Assembly: GCA_035765195.1 (NCBI GenBank)
Contig: DASTYC010000043.1
Coordinates: forward strand, 61,363 to 125,362
Direction: 5' to 3'
DNA: 64,000 nt
From: CALAED01 sp035765195
GTDB lineage: Bacteria; Actinomycetota; Actinomycetes; Streptosporangiales; Streptosporangiaceae
A program made the translations under genes and the position numbers. The notes below the pieces were generated by a model, which saw nothing but the letters and a program-made list of their open reading frames with translations, was not told the DNA's origin and made no database searches. This document shows, one piece after another, positions 1-7,691 of this stretch; the stretch's first letter is position 1; each line of letters starts with the position of its first letter.

Positions 1-818
1 GGCTCGCCGCCGAGCAGCGCCACGCCCTCGCGCAGCGCCGCCACCGACTCGGCGTCGACGCGCTCGCCGGGGTTGGTCATGCCGTGGTCGGCCGTGACGT
101 ACATGACCGCGTCCGGCGGCAGCACCTCGGCGACGCGTTCCGCGAGGGCGTCCACGAACCGCAACTGGTGACGCCATGCCGGCGAGCCGGCGCCGAACGC
201 GTGCCCGGTCGAGTCCAGATCGGGATGGTAGACGGTCACATACGCCCGGTCGCCCGCGCGCAGCGCCGTCTCGGTCTGCGCGACGAGCTGGCCGAGGCCG
301 TCGGCCGGGGTGTAGCGGGCGCCGCGCGTGGTGGCCACGCTGAGCCCGCTCTTGGCGTACTGACGGGACGCGACGTAGGCCACGCCGACCCCGGCCGCGG
401 CCGCGCGTTCGTACGCCGTCGGGTGCGGCTGCCAGACGAGGGGATCCACCTGGTCGCTCCAGCGCAGGTGGTTGAGCAGCCGCCCGGTGCCCGGCACCAG
501 CACCTGGTAGCCGAGCAGCCCGTGCCCGGCGGGGCCCAGACCCGTGCCGAGGCTGGCCAGGCTCGTCGCCGTGGTCGCCGGGAAGCCCGCGGTGAGCTCG
601 CGGCGGGCCAGCGAGGCCAGGAACGGCGCGAGCTCGAGGTGTCCGTGCAGCAGGTCCCAGCCGAGTCCGTCGATGATCAGAACGCAGACGCGCCGCCGCG
701 CCGGCAACCCCAGCACGTTGGCCGCGTCGGCCACCCCGAACGCCGCGAGCACGGACTCGGGCAGGTCTGGCAGGGCCCCCGCCCCGTACCGCGGCACGGG
801 CACGGGAGGCGGCGTCAT
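1..818 (-). CDS. Alkaline phosphatase family protein (nucleotide pyrophosphatase/phosphodiesterase-like), 3' end outside window
   Basis: Reading the minus strand from an ATG at 818 gives an open frame to the window edge. Near the N-terminus it has CVLIIDGLGWDLL, then GFPATTATSLASLGTG with the Thr expected as metal-bound nucleophile, then HPDLDSTGHAFG and YVTADHGM. These are the metal-binding motifs of the alkaline phosphatase/type I phosphodiesterase superfamily. About 270 residues are visible and the C-terminus is missing. Its start overlaps the stop of the upstream DUF5998 gene by four bases (ATGA), so the two are probably translationally coupled. The substrate is not determined; a nucleotide or other phosphodiester is likely for this family. 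No signal peptide is evident. Confidence 0.88.
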   Translation of the reverse strand, partial: MTPPPVPVPRYGAGALPDLPESVLAAFGVADAANVLGLPARRRVCVLIIDGLGWDLLHGHLELAPFLASLARRELTAGFPATTATSLASLGTGLGPAGHGLLGYQVLVPGTGRLLNHLRWSDQVDPLVWQPHPTAYERAAAAGVGVAYVASRQYAKSGLSVATTRGARYTPADGLGQLVAQTETALRAGDRAYVTVYHPDLDSTGHAFGAGSPAWRHQLRFVDALAERVAEVLPPDAVMYVTADHGMTNPGERVDAESVAALREGVALLGGE

Positions 819-1399
819 GAGCTCGTGGTGGCTTCTGACAACGCCTGCGCGAAGGCGAGGACCTGGCCGACGGCGTCGCCGCCGTCGGCGGCCTCGCTGA
901 CCCGCAGCTGCAGATCGTCGGCCGCCACGCTGCCCGTGTAGCCGTGATCGGCCTCGCACGACTCGTCGCCGCAGGTCGCGGGCTCCAGGTCGATGTGGGA
1001 AATCACGCCCCAGCCGATCGTCAAGACGACCTCGGTGGGCGGGACGCCCGGCGCGTACGACGCCGGCTCTGGCACCACCCGGGTCACCGCCACCGAGTGG
1101 ATCCGATCGAGCCGTACGGCCTCTGTGGTCGTGGAGGCGTGCGGCTGCGGCATCGTGTCGCTCGGCGGGTGTTCGTCGGTGTGGCAGGCGAGCAGGCGGG
1201 TGGGCGACAGCACCAGCACGGTCACGTGCCGTCGCACCTCCATCGCCGGGTCGAAGGTGGCCTCATGATGGACGACGTAGGCGAGCACCGGTTCGGCGCC
1301 CAGCGCCGACTCGACCGCGTCCGCGACCAGCGCGGGGTAATACCCGCTCCGTTCGATCGCGGTCCGCAGCCCATGAGCGGCCGCTCGGGTTTCCCTCAT
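815..1399 (-). CDS. DUF5998 family protein
   Basis: A 194-residue protein recognised as the actinobacterial DUF5998 family of unknown function. Visible features are AIERSGYYPALVADAV near the start, HHEATFDPAMEVRRHVTVLV in the middle and an acidic Cys-containing segment (CGDESCEADHGYTG) near the end. The ATG at 1399 is preferred over one 13 codons upstream because an AGGA ribosome site sits about eight bases before it and the protein then has the family length. It is first gene of a two-gene unit with the phosphatase-like gene, sharing ATGA. No catalytic motif is visible. It lies in a conserved actinobacterial core neighbourhood with the acetyltransferase, parC and parE. Confidence 0.88.
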   Translation of the reverse strand: MRETRAAAHGLRTAIERSGYYPALVADAVESALGAEPVLAYVVHHEATFDPAMEVRRHVTVLVLSPTRLLACHTDEHPPSDTMPQPHASTTTEAVRLDRIHSVAVTRVVPEPASYAPGVPPTEVVLTIGWGVISHIDLEPATCGDESCEADHGYTGSVAADDLQLRVSEAADGGDAVGQVLAFAQALSEATTSS

Positions 1400-1463
1400 G
1401 GCACCATCCTGCCCTGCTGGCCGTCCCTTGTGCACCACGACGCCTCATGGGTAGGGGACGGGG

Positions 1464-1676
1464 ATGAAGATGACCGAGCCGCCGCTGCCCGGTCCGCCGG
1501 GTCCGCGGCCTGATCCGCCTATTCCATCGCCCGATCCGCCGATGCCGCCGCCGGAGCCCCCGCCGGGACCGACGCCGCAGCCGCCGCCGCAGCCGCCGCG
1601 GCCGCCCAGGCCGCCGGACCCCGAGCCGCCGAGCCCCGAGCCGCAGCCCGATCCGGTGCCTCCGCCGCCGGCCTGA
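1464..1676. other. Low-complexity proline/glycine codon stretch, possible small ORF on either strand
   Basis: The space between the acetyltransferase and DUF5998 genes holds a compositionally extreme repeat. On the plus strand an ATG at 1464, preceded by GGGGACGGGG, reads 70 codons rich in PDPP, PEPP and PQPP units. On the minus strand the same bases read Gly-rich units (GGSG, GGXG) ending in VIFIPVPYP and a stop near 1445, with only GTG starts upstream (about 1779-1782). Third-position composition does not clearly favour either frame. It may be a small Gly-rich or Pro-rich protein or simply a degenerate trinucleotide-type repeat. I do not assign a gene. Confidence 0.35.
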
Positions 1677-1744
1677 GGACCGGGTCGGCGGCGGTGGCCG
1701 GGCGAAGATGCCCGGTAACCGGCCCATCGAGAGCCACTAAGACG

Positions 1745-1769
1745 AAAAATCCCCCTAAAGGTCACGGGG
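1745..1769 (-). terminator. Weak intrinsic terminator after the acetyltransferase gene
   Basis: On the minus strand the stop codon of the acetyltransferase is followed by CCCC, a ten-base loop, GGGGG and then ATTTTT. The stem is short (4 bp) but the T-run is unusual in DNA this GC-rich, so it is a plausible Rho-independent terminator for the leftward gene. Confidence 0.4.
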
Positions 1770-1782
1770 CTAAAGGTCACGG
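1755..1782. repeat. 13-bp tandem direct repeat at the acetyltransferase stop codon
   Basis: CTAAAGGTCACGG occurs at 1755-1767 and again at 1770-1782, a 15-bp period. The CTA at 1770-1772 is the TAG stop (minus strand), so the repeat duplicates the gene end. It looks like a recent small tandem duplication. Confidence 0.7.
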
Positions 1783-4319
1783 AGCCGGCGCGGGCCGAGG
1801 TCGTACCGCGGCCCGTCCGGCTTGGCCAGCGCCAACCTCGCGCTCCGCACGAAGACGCCGCCGGGGGCGACCACCACCGGGTCCAGCACCAGGCGCGCCA
1901 CCTCTGGAAGATCGTCGCCCAGCAGCGCCACCTGGCACAGCAGCCGTTCGAGGGCCGCCACGTCCACCGGTTCGGCGCCGCGATGCCCGAACAGCAGCGG
2001 CGCCGTCCGCACCCCGCGCACCAGCTCACCGGCCTCGACGTCGGTGAGCGGAGCCAGCCGGTAGGCCCGGTCGTCGAGCAGTTCGGCCACCACGTCAGAC
2101 AGCCCGAACGACACCACGGCCCCGAACGACGGGTCCTCCACGGTGCTGACGCGCGTCGCCACTCCCCCGCCCGCGCCGAGGATCCGCTCCGCCTCGTCCG
2201 CGGCCACCGTGATGCCATAGCAGGCGAGCAGCTCGGCCGTCTGCTCCGGCGAGGCGACCACCTCGGAGGCCGCCGACGCTGCCGGCGTGTCCGGGGCGGC
2301 CGGCGCGGGCGGCGCGGCCGGCGCGGCCGTGGTCAGCAACCGCCGGATCAGCGCGCGCGCCCGGTCGCGGTCGGCCCCGTCGCGCTCCGGCACCCTGCCC
2401 TGCGGGCGACGCCGCCAGGCCGCGTACCCCGCGACGTAGGCCAGTGCACGTACGGCCTCCTCCGGCGACGGATAGGACGGCACCGAACCTGGCCCGGCCT
2501 CCCCGTCCGCGCCGCGGACGCGCAGCTCGGCGGGCATCCCCTGGCGGCCGAGAAAGGTCGTCACGACCGGCTTGGTGCCGCCCGCCAGCCGAACGATCTT
2601 GTCCGCCACGGCGGCGTCGCCGGTGGCCCGACCGCCCGGCCGCCCGGATCGCGGCTCCTTGCCGAAGACCGGCGGCGTGTAGAGGATCACGACGGCGTCG
2701 ACCGAGGCGTCGGCGAGGACCTGGGCCAGCGCGTCCCCGAAGTCGTCGGCGTCCGCGCCGGGCCCGAGGTCGACGGCCGGCCGCGGCTCGAGCCCGAACG
2801 CCGCCGCGGTGTCCTCGGCGAGCAGCCGCAGCGAGTCGGAGTTGTTGATGATCGCCACCCGGTTGCCGGTGGGCAGCGGCTGGTAGGCCAGCAACTGAGC
2901 CACGTCGAACAGCTCCGGCAGGTCCTCCACGCGGATCAGCCCGGCCTGGGCGAACAACGCGCTGACCGCGTGGTCGGGCAGGGTCAGCGCGCGCGCCGCG
3001 TGGCCGAGCGGCACGCCCTGCGTCGTCCGGCCCGTCTTGACCGCGACGATCGGCTTGGTCCGCGACAGCCGCCTGACCAGCCGGGTGAACTTGCGCGGGT
3101 TGCCGAGCGACTCCAGGTGCAACAGCACGGCGCCGGTCGCCGGATCGGTCTCCCAGTACTGCATCAGGTCGTTGCCGGAGACGTCGGCGCGGTTGCCGGC
3201 GGACACGAACGTGGACAGCCCGATGCCGCGCTCGGCCGCGCGCTGCAAGATCGCGATGCCGAGCGCGCCGGACTGGGAGAAGAACCCGAGCGGCCCGCGG
3301 CCCGGCATGGTGGGGGCGAGCGTCGCGTTGAGCCGCACGTCCGGGTCGGTGTTCGCGATGCCCAGGCAGTTGGGCCCGACGACCCGCATGCCGTGCGCCC
3401 TGGCCAGCCTGACCAGGTCCTCCTGGCGCGCCCTGCCGTCCGGCCCGGTCTCGCCGAAGCCCGCCGACACCACCACCAACCCGCGGACGTTCTTGCGCGC
3501 GCACTGGCCCACCACCTCGTGCACCGTGTCCGCAGGGACCGCGATCACCGCGAGGTCGACGTCGTCCGGAATGTCGAGGATGGTGGCGTATGCGCGTACG
3601 CCCGCCACGGCCGTCGCGGTCGGATGCACCGGATAGACCGGCCCGGTGAAGTCGCCCCGGAGCAGGTGCCGCAGCACGGCGCGGCCGACGCCGTACTCGC
3701 CGCGACCCGCGCCGATCACGGCCACCGACCGCGGGCTGAGCAGGCGCGCGATCGAACGGGACTCGGCGCGCTGTTCCCGCGCCGCCATCACGGCCCGGGA
3801 GGTCTCGGTCGGCTCGAGGTTCAGCACCAGCTCGATGGCGCCCTCCTCGTAGCGCTGCTCGGCCTCGTACCCGGCCTCGCGGAACACCTTGATCATCCGG
3901 CGGTTGTCGGGCAGGACCTGCGCGACGAACCGGCGTACCCCCCGCTCCCGCGCGGCCGCGGCGATGTGTTCGAGCAGCACCGTGCCCAGACCGCGGCCCT
4001 GGTGGGCGTCCTCGACGAGAAAGGCCACCTCCGCCCGCGTCTCGTCCAGCTTGTCGTACCGCACGACGGCGATCATGTCGTCGCCGATCGTGCAGATGAA
4101 CGCCACCCGATCGTGGTAGTCGACGGTCGTGAAGTGCTCGATCTCGCGGTCGGTCAGCCGGGGCCGCGGCGAGAAGAACCGGTAGTAGATCGACTCGGGC
4201 GAGAGCCTGGAGTGGAAGGCGCGGAGCAGGCCGGCGTCGGCGGGCCGGATCGGACGCAGATGCGCCGTGCCGCCGTCGGCGAGGACGACGTCGGCCTCCC
4301 AATGATCCGGATAGGTCAC
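1770..4319 (-). CDS. Bifunctional GNAT N-acetyltransferase / acyl-CoA synthetase (NDP-forming)-like protein, PatA type
   Basis: 849 residues. Residues 1-170 are a GNAT domain with the acetyl-CoA loop AHQGRGLGTVLLEH. Residues about 190-480 are the CoA-binding and succinyl-CoA-ligase-like domains (SVAVIGAGRGEYGVG; VGPNCLGIANT; GFFSQSGALG). The C-terminal part corresponds to an ATP-grasp domain but is shortened: from LLACYGITVAADEAERIL it jumps directly to VEDPSFGAVVSFGL, so the segment that normally carries the ATP-grasp N-subdomain, roughly 80 residues in relatives as I recall them, is absent. This architecture is that of protein lysine acetyltransferases, such as actinobacterial PatA, that regulate acyl-CoA synthetases, where the ligase half is regulatory. 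The frame is intact. It is followed by a 13-bp repeat and a T-run hairpin. Confidence 0.88.
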   Translation of the reverse strand: MTYPDHWEADVVLADGGTAHLRPIRPADAGLLRAFHSRLSPESIYYRFFSPRPRLTDREIEHFTTVDYHDRVAFICTIGDDMIAVVRYDKLDETRAEVAFLVEDAHQGRGLGTVLLEHIAAAARERGVRRFVAQVLPDNRRMIKVFREAGYEAEQRYEEGAIELVLNLEPTETSRAVMAAREQRAESRSIARLLSPRSVAVIGAGRGEYGVGRAVLRHLLRGDFTGPVYPVHPTATAVAGVRAYATILDIPDDVDLAVIAVPADTVHEVVGQCARKNVRGLVVVSAGFGETGPDGRARQEDLVRLARAHGMRVVGPNCLGIANTDPDVRLNATLAPTMPGRGPLGFFSQSGALGIAILQRAAERGIGLSTFVSAGNRADVSGNDLMQYWETDPATGAVLLHLESLGNPRKFTRLVRRLSRTKPIVAVKTGRTTQGVPLGHAARALTLPDHAVSALFAQAGLIRVEDLPELFDVAQLLAYQPLPTGNRVAIINNSDSLRLLAEDTAAAFGLEPRPAVDLGPGADADDFGDALAQVLADASVDAVVILYTPPVFGKEPRSGRPGGRATGDAAVADKIVRLAGGTKPVVTTFLGRQGMPAELRVRGADGEAGPGSVPSYPSPEEAVRALAYVAGYAAWRRRPQGRVPERDGADRDRARALIRRLLTTAAPAAPPAPAAPDTPAASAASEVVASPEQTAELLACYGITVAADEAERILGAGGGVATRVSTVEDPSFGAVVSFGLSDVVAELLDDRAYRLAPLTDVEAGELVRGVRTAPLLFGHRGAEPVDVAALERLLCQVALLGDDLPEVARLVLDPVVVAPGGVFVRSARLALAKPDGPRYDLGPRRLRDL

Positions 4320-4480
4320 CTACCCGAGCCTAGGTGAGCGCCCCGCGGGCGCGCGTTCGACGAGGAGTTCCCGTTTCGCTGCGCGTTCGAGACCTACGAC
4401 CCCGCCGGGAGCTGTTACGGTCATCCTCACGCCCTGGAATGCTGGGACCCGGGCCGCGCGGATCGAGGTGGTGACGTCAC

Positions 4481-5374
4481 ATGACGCGCGTTGTCGTTAT
4501 TGGCGATCTCATGACCGACGCCGTCGCGCGGGCGGCTTACCCGCTGGCGAAGGGCAGCGACACCCCCGCCAGCGTGACCATGCACGGCGGCGGTTCCGGC
4601 GCCAACGTCGCCTCCTGGCTCGCGGTCGAGGGGATCGAGGTCGCCTTCGCCGGGCGGCGCGGGTCCGACATCGCGGGCCGCAACCGCGACATGGAGCTGA
4701 TGGGGTACGGCGTGGACGCCCGCCTCGTCATGGACCCCGAGCGGCCGACGGGCACGTGCGTCGTGCTCGTCACGCACAAGGGCGACCGCACCATGCTGTC
4801 CGATCCCGGCGCCAGCGCCGCGCTGCTGCCCGAGGACATCCCGCCCGACCTGTTCTCCGCCGGGTCGCACCTGCACCTGTCCGGCTACACCTTGCTCAAC
4901 GAGGGCTCGCGGCAGGCCGCCCGGCACTCGCTGCACATGGCCCAGCAGACGAAGATGTCGGTGTCCATCGACGCCGGGTCGTCCTCGCCGCTCAAGCGCG
5001 TCGGCGCCGAGCCGTTCCTGGAGTGGACCCAGGGCGTCCGCCTGATGTTCCTCAACACCGACCAGGCCGAGGTGCTGACCGGCCGCGAGGAGCCCGAGCA
5101 GGCCGCCAAGGTGCTCACCGCGTGGTACCCGCAGGTCGTCATCAAGATGGGCGCCGAGGGCGCGCTGTGGTACATGAACGGCCGCCCAGAGCCGATCATC
5201 GTGCCGGCCGAGCCGGTCGAGAAGATCGTCGACGGCACCGGCGCGGGTGACGCCTTCGTCGCCGGCTTCCTGCCCGCCTGGCTCGACGGCAAGCCTCCGG
5301 CCGAGGCGCTCGCCGGTGGCTGCCACCTCGCCGCCCAGGCCATGAAGCACATCGGCGCCCGCCCCGCCCTCTGA
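4481..5374 (+). CDS. PfkB-family carbohydrate kinase
   Basis: 297 residues of ribokinase/PfkB fold. The N-terminal VVIGDLMTDAVAR and the GGSGANVASWLA substrate-side motif (residues about 38-50) are followed by the C-terminal signature DGTGAGDAFVAGFLP (about 246-260), with the catalytic Asp in GAGD. The enzyme phosphorylates a sugar or sugar-like alcohol with ATP in the cytosol; the substrate cannot be read from sequence. The ATG at 4481 has GAGG about 12 bases upstream. It stands alone, divergent from the acetyltransferase across 161 bp and followed by a separate transcription unit. Confidence 0.9.
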   Translation: MTRVVVIGDLMTDAVARAAYPLAKGSDTPASVTMHGGGSGANVASWLAVEGIEVAFAGRRGSDIAGRNRDMELMGYGVDARLVMDPERPTGTCVVLVTHKGDRTMLSDPGASAALLPEDIPPDLFSAGSHLHLSGYTLLNEGSRQAARHSLHMAQQTKMSVSIDAGSSSPLKRVGAEPFLEWTQGVRLMFLNTDQAEVLTGREEPEQAAKVLTAWYPQVVIKMGAEGALWYMNGRPEPIIVPAEPVEKIVDGTGAGDAFVAGFLPAWLDGKPPAEALAGGCHLAAQAMKHIGARPAL

Positions 5375-5475
5375 AGCTCGGTCACCACGGGTCGCGACCA
5401 CCGCCCCGTAGCCCCGGCGCCCCGCCATACCGGCTAGATCACGACAAATGCCGAAAATCGGGGGGCATTCGCCTC

Positions 5476-5504
5476 TTACGCGCGCCGGCGATCGGTCCTA
5501 GCTT
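5476..5504 (+). promoter_or_regulatory. Candidate promoter of the HAF-repeat gene
   Basis: TTACGC (5476-5481) and TAGCTT (5499-5504) are separated by 17 bp and lie 64 bp before the start codon. A small hairpin, CCTGGC-CTC-GCCAGG at 5528-5542, sits in the predicted leader. Match to the sigma-70 consensus is only moderate. Confidence 0.33.
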
Positions 5505-5567
5505 CCGCATGACGGCCGTGGGGGTGACCTGGCCTCGCCAGGGACACGGCCAATGGGAGGCAACGCC

Positions 5568-6551
5568 ATGCGCCACCTACGGGGCCGAACCTTACTGCGC
5601 GCGGCGACACTGGGCATCGCCTCGGTGCTGCTCGCCGCGCCCGCCGCACTCGCCGCCTCCCCCGTGGCGGCGGCGGGGGCGGGCTACCGCGTCATCGATC
5701 TGGGCACCCTGCTCCCGGGCGGCCGATCCTTTGCCACCGCGATCAACGAACGCGGCGACGTCGTCGGAGCGAGCGACGGTCACGCGGTGCTCTGGCGGGA
5801 CGGTCAGATCATCGACCTCGGCGTGCTGCCTGAAGGCTCGACCGCCGTCGCGACGGATCTGAACGAGCGCGACGAGGTCGTCGGATACGGCTCGAACGAC
5901 TACTCGACGAGCGCGTTCGTCTGGCGGAACGGTCAGATGAGCGCGCTGGAACTGCTGCCCGGGGCGGACAACTGCCTCGCCGACGGCATCAACGACAAGG
6001 GGCAGATCGTCGGACGGCGAACGGCCCCGTCCGGCCACGGCACGCGCGCCGTCACCTGGCTGGCCAACGGCCGCGCGGTCGACCTCGACCCCACCGGGTC
6101 GTCGTCGCTCGCCCGGGACATCGCCAACAATGGCTGGATCGTCGGAGAGATGGTGATCACTGAGGACCCCTGGTACGGAGGCTCCGCGGTGTGGCGGCAC
6201 GGAGTTCCGACCGTCATTCACCCGGGGACCGCGATGGCGGTGAACGAGCGGCGGCAGATCGTCGGCATCGGGGGCGGAAGCTACCTGTGGAGCCGCGGCG
6301 TCGTCACCGACCTCGGCCGGCCCGCGGGCGCGACGTCCTTCGAGCCGGTGGACATCAACAACCGCACCCAGGTCGTGGGCAACTCGGACGGCGCCTTCGT
6401 CTGGCGACGCGGCGTCTTCACGGCGCTCCCCTCGCTGGCCGGCGACCCGGCGACCGCGGCGGCGGCCGGCATCAACGACCGCGGCCAGATCGTCGGCTAC
6501 GCCGAAGCCGCGGACGGGCTCACCGCTCACGCGGTGCTGTGGACGCGCTGA
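5568..6551 (+). CDS. Secreted HAF-repeat protein
   Basis: The ATG at 5568 is chosen over one at 5553 because GGGAGG lies seven bases before it, giving 327 residues. A signal peptide is clear: RGR, a hydrophobic stretch to about residue 30 and an Ala-rich cleavage region (PAALAASPVAAAG). The mature part is at least six HAF-type repeats of about 45 residues built around DLG-(T/V)LP, ATAIN(E/D)RG-(D/Q)-(V/I)VG and AV(L/T)W, which predicts a beta-propeller-like exported protein. Family members have no assigned function. It is a single-gene unit, convergent with the VOC gene across 78 bp. Confidence 0.87.
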   Translation: MRHLRGRTLLRAATLGIASVLLAAPAALAASPVAAAGAGYRVIDLGTLLPGGRSFATAINERGDVVGASDGHAVLWRDGQIIDLGVLPEGSTAVATDLNERDEVVGYGSNDYSTSAFVWRNGQMSALELLPGADNCLADGINDKGQIVGRRTAPSGHGTRAVTWLANGRAVDLDPTGSSSLARDIANNGWIVGEMVITEDPWYGGSAVWRHGVPTVIHPGTAMAVNERRQIVGIGGGSYLWSRGVVTDLGRPAGATSFEPVDINNRTQVVGNSDGAFVWRRGVFTALPSLAGDPATAAAAGINDRGQIVGYAEAADGLTAHAVLWTR

Positions 6552-6629
6552 CCGATCAGCCGTTGTCGTCCGGGGCGAAGTGCCGCACGCCTCGCCGCGG
6601 AGGTGACGGTCCACACCGAGGACTCGCGG

Positions 6630-7010
6630 TCAGTCGACGCAGAGGCAGAACGGGTGCCCGGCCGGGTCGAAGAAGACCCGGAAGCTGTCGTTCTCGCTCG
6701 GCTGGACGTCGGCCTTGACCGCGCCGAGGGCTAGCACCTGCTTTTCTCCCGCGTCCATGTCGTCGACGGTCACGTCGATGTGGATCTGCTGGGGACGTTC
6801 GGGGTCGGGCCAGCGAGGCGGGCGGTAGTCGGCGACCCGCTGGAAGCACAGCCGAGGCTCACCGTCGTGCGACAACGTGACCCATCCGTCCTCCGCGTCG
6901 TAGTCGGCGTACACGATCTCCCAGCCGACCAGGGCACGGTAGAACTCGGCGAGCACCCGGGTATCGGGACAGTCGAGCACGATCGAGCGCATGCGCGCGA
7001 TGCCGGCCAT
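6630..7010 (-). CDS. VOC family protein (glyoxalase/bleomycin-resistance fold)
   Basis: 126 residues forming one VOC domain: RMRSIVLDCPDTRVLAEFYRALVGW at the N-terminus, HIDVTVDDMD in the second half and DPAGHPFCLC near the end. These actinobacterial proteins are presumed metal- or ligand-binding enzymes of unknown substrate. A GTG six bases upstream is possible, but the ATG at 7010 has GGAGG five bases before it. It lies 58 bp upstream of the following thioredoxin-like gene on the same strand only in position (7069-7638 is transcribed toward it), so the two may be co-transcribed with the thioredoxin-like gene first. Confidence 0.88.
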   Translation of the reverse strand: MAGIARMRSIVLDCPDTRVLAEFYRALVGWEIVYADYDAEDGWVTLSHDGEPRLCFQRVADYRPPRWPDPERPQQIHIDVTVDDMDAGEKQVLALGAVKADVQPSENDSFRVFFDPAGHPFCLCVD

Positions 7011-7068
7011 TGCCACCTCCGCGGTCGATCGCCCGGCGGGGTGTCCGGGCCCTACGAAGTGGCCTACC

Positions 7069-7638
7069 CTAGCCGGGTTCGTTGCCCGGCTTCCACTTGA
7101 TGTTGCAGCCGAGGCTCGGCGCGTGCGGCTCGGGCACGGGCCGGCCGGCGAGCACGTCGTCGAGCGCGGCGCGCAGCGTCGCCCCGTCGGCCGGAACGTC
7201 GTTGCCGGGGCGCGCGCCGTCGAATTGACCTCGGTACGCCAGCCTGCGATCGGCGTCGTACAGGAAGAAGTCGGGCGTGCACGCCGCCCGGTAGGCCGCC
7301 GCGACCTCCTGCGTCTCGTCGATGAGGTACGGGAAGGCGAACCCCGCCCGGGCGGCCTGCTCGGTCAGATGGGCGGCATCGTCGTCAGGGTGGTTCGCCA
7401 CGTCGTTGCTGCAAATGCCCACCGTCGCCACCCCGCGCCCCGCGTACGCGGCCGTGACCGAGCCGATCCCGGCCTCGACCCTCCGCACATATGGGCAGTG
7501 GTTCGACAGGAAGATCACCAGCAACGCCGGCGCGCCGGCGAAGTCCGCGAGCGACACCTTCGACCCGCTGATCGACGGAAGCGAGAAGTCGGGGGCGGGC
7601 GTGCCGATGGGAACCATGAACGAGTTGACCGCGACCAT
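7069..7638 (-). CDS. Thioredoxin family protein (AhpC/TSA redoxin-like)
   Basis: 189 residues with APDFSLPSISGSKVSLADFAG (residues about 12-32, typical redoxin start), LLVIFLSNHCPYVRR carrying the single peroxidatic-type Cys, and the C-terminal LGCNIKWKPGNEPG conserved in this thioredoxin-like family. There is no CXXC, so it is not a classical thioredoxin; a peroxiredoxin-like or disulfide role is inferred. The ATG at 7638 is supported by GGGAGAG nine bases upstream. Transcribed leftward from just downstream of parC, it could be part of the parC transcript (gap 53 bp). Confidence 0.86.
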   Translation of the reverse strand: MVAVNSFMVPIGTPAPDFSLPSISGSKVSLADFAGAPALLVIFLSNHCPYVRRVEAGIGSVTAAYAGRGVATVGICSNDVANHPDDDAAHLTEQAARAGFAFPYLIDETQEVAAAYRAACTPDFFLYDADRRLAYRGQFDGARPGNDVPADGATLRAALDDVLAGRPVPEPHAPSLGCNIKWKPGNEPG

Positions 7639-7691
7639 GGGCCCATTCTCTCCCGCCACGGCGGTCGCCGCCACGGCGCGGCGGGATCGTG

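Noticed and set aside
1983..4337. Long plus-strand frame (784 codons) opposite the acetyltransferase
   Set aside because: It is the antisense image of a conserved gene; the translation is Arg/Gly/His-rich with no motifs, as GC-rich codon bias produces.
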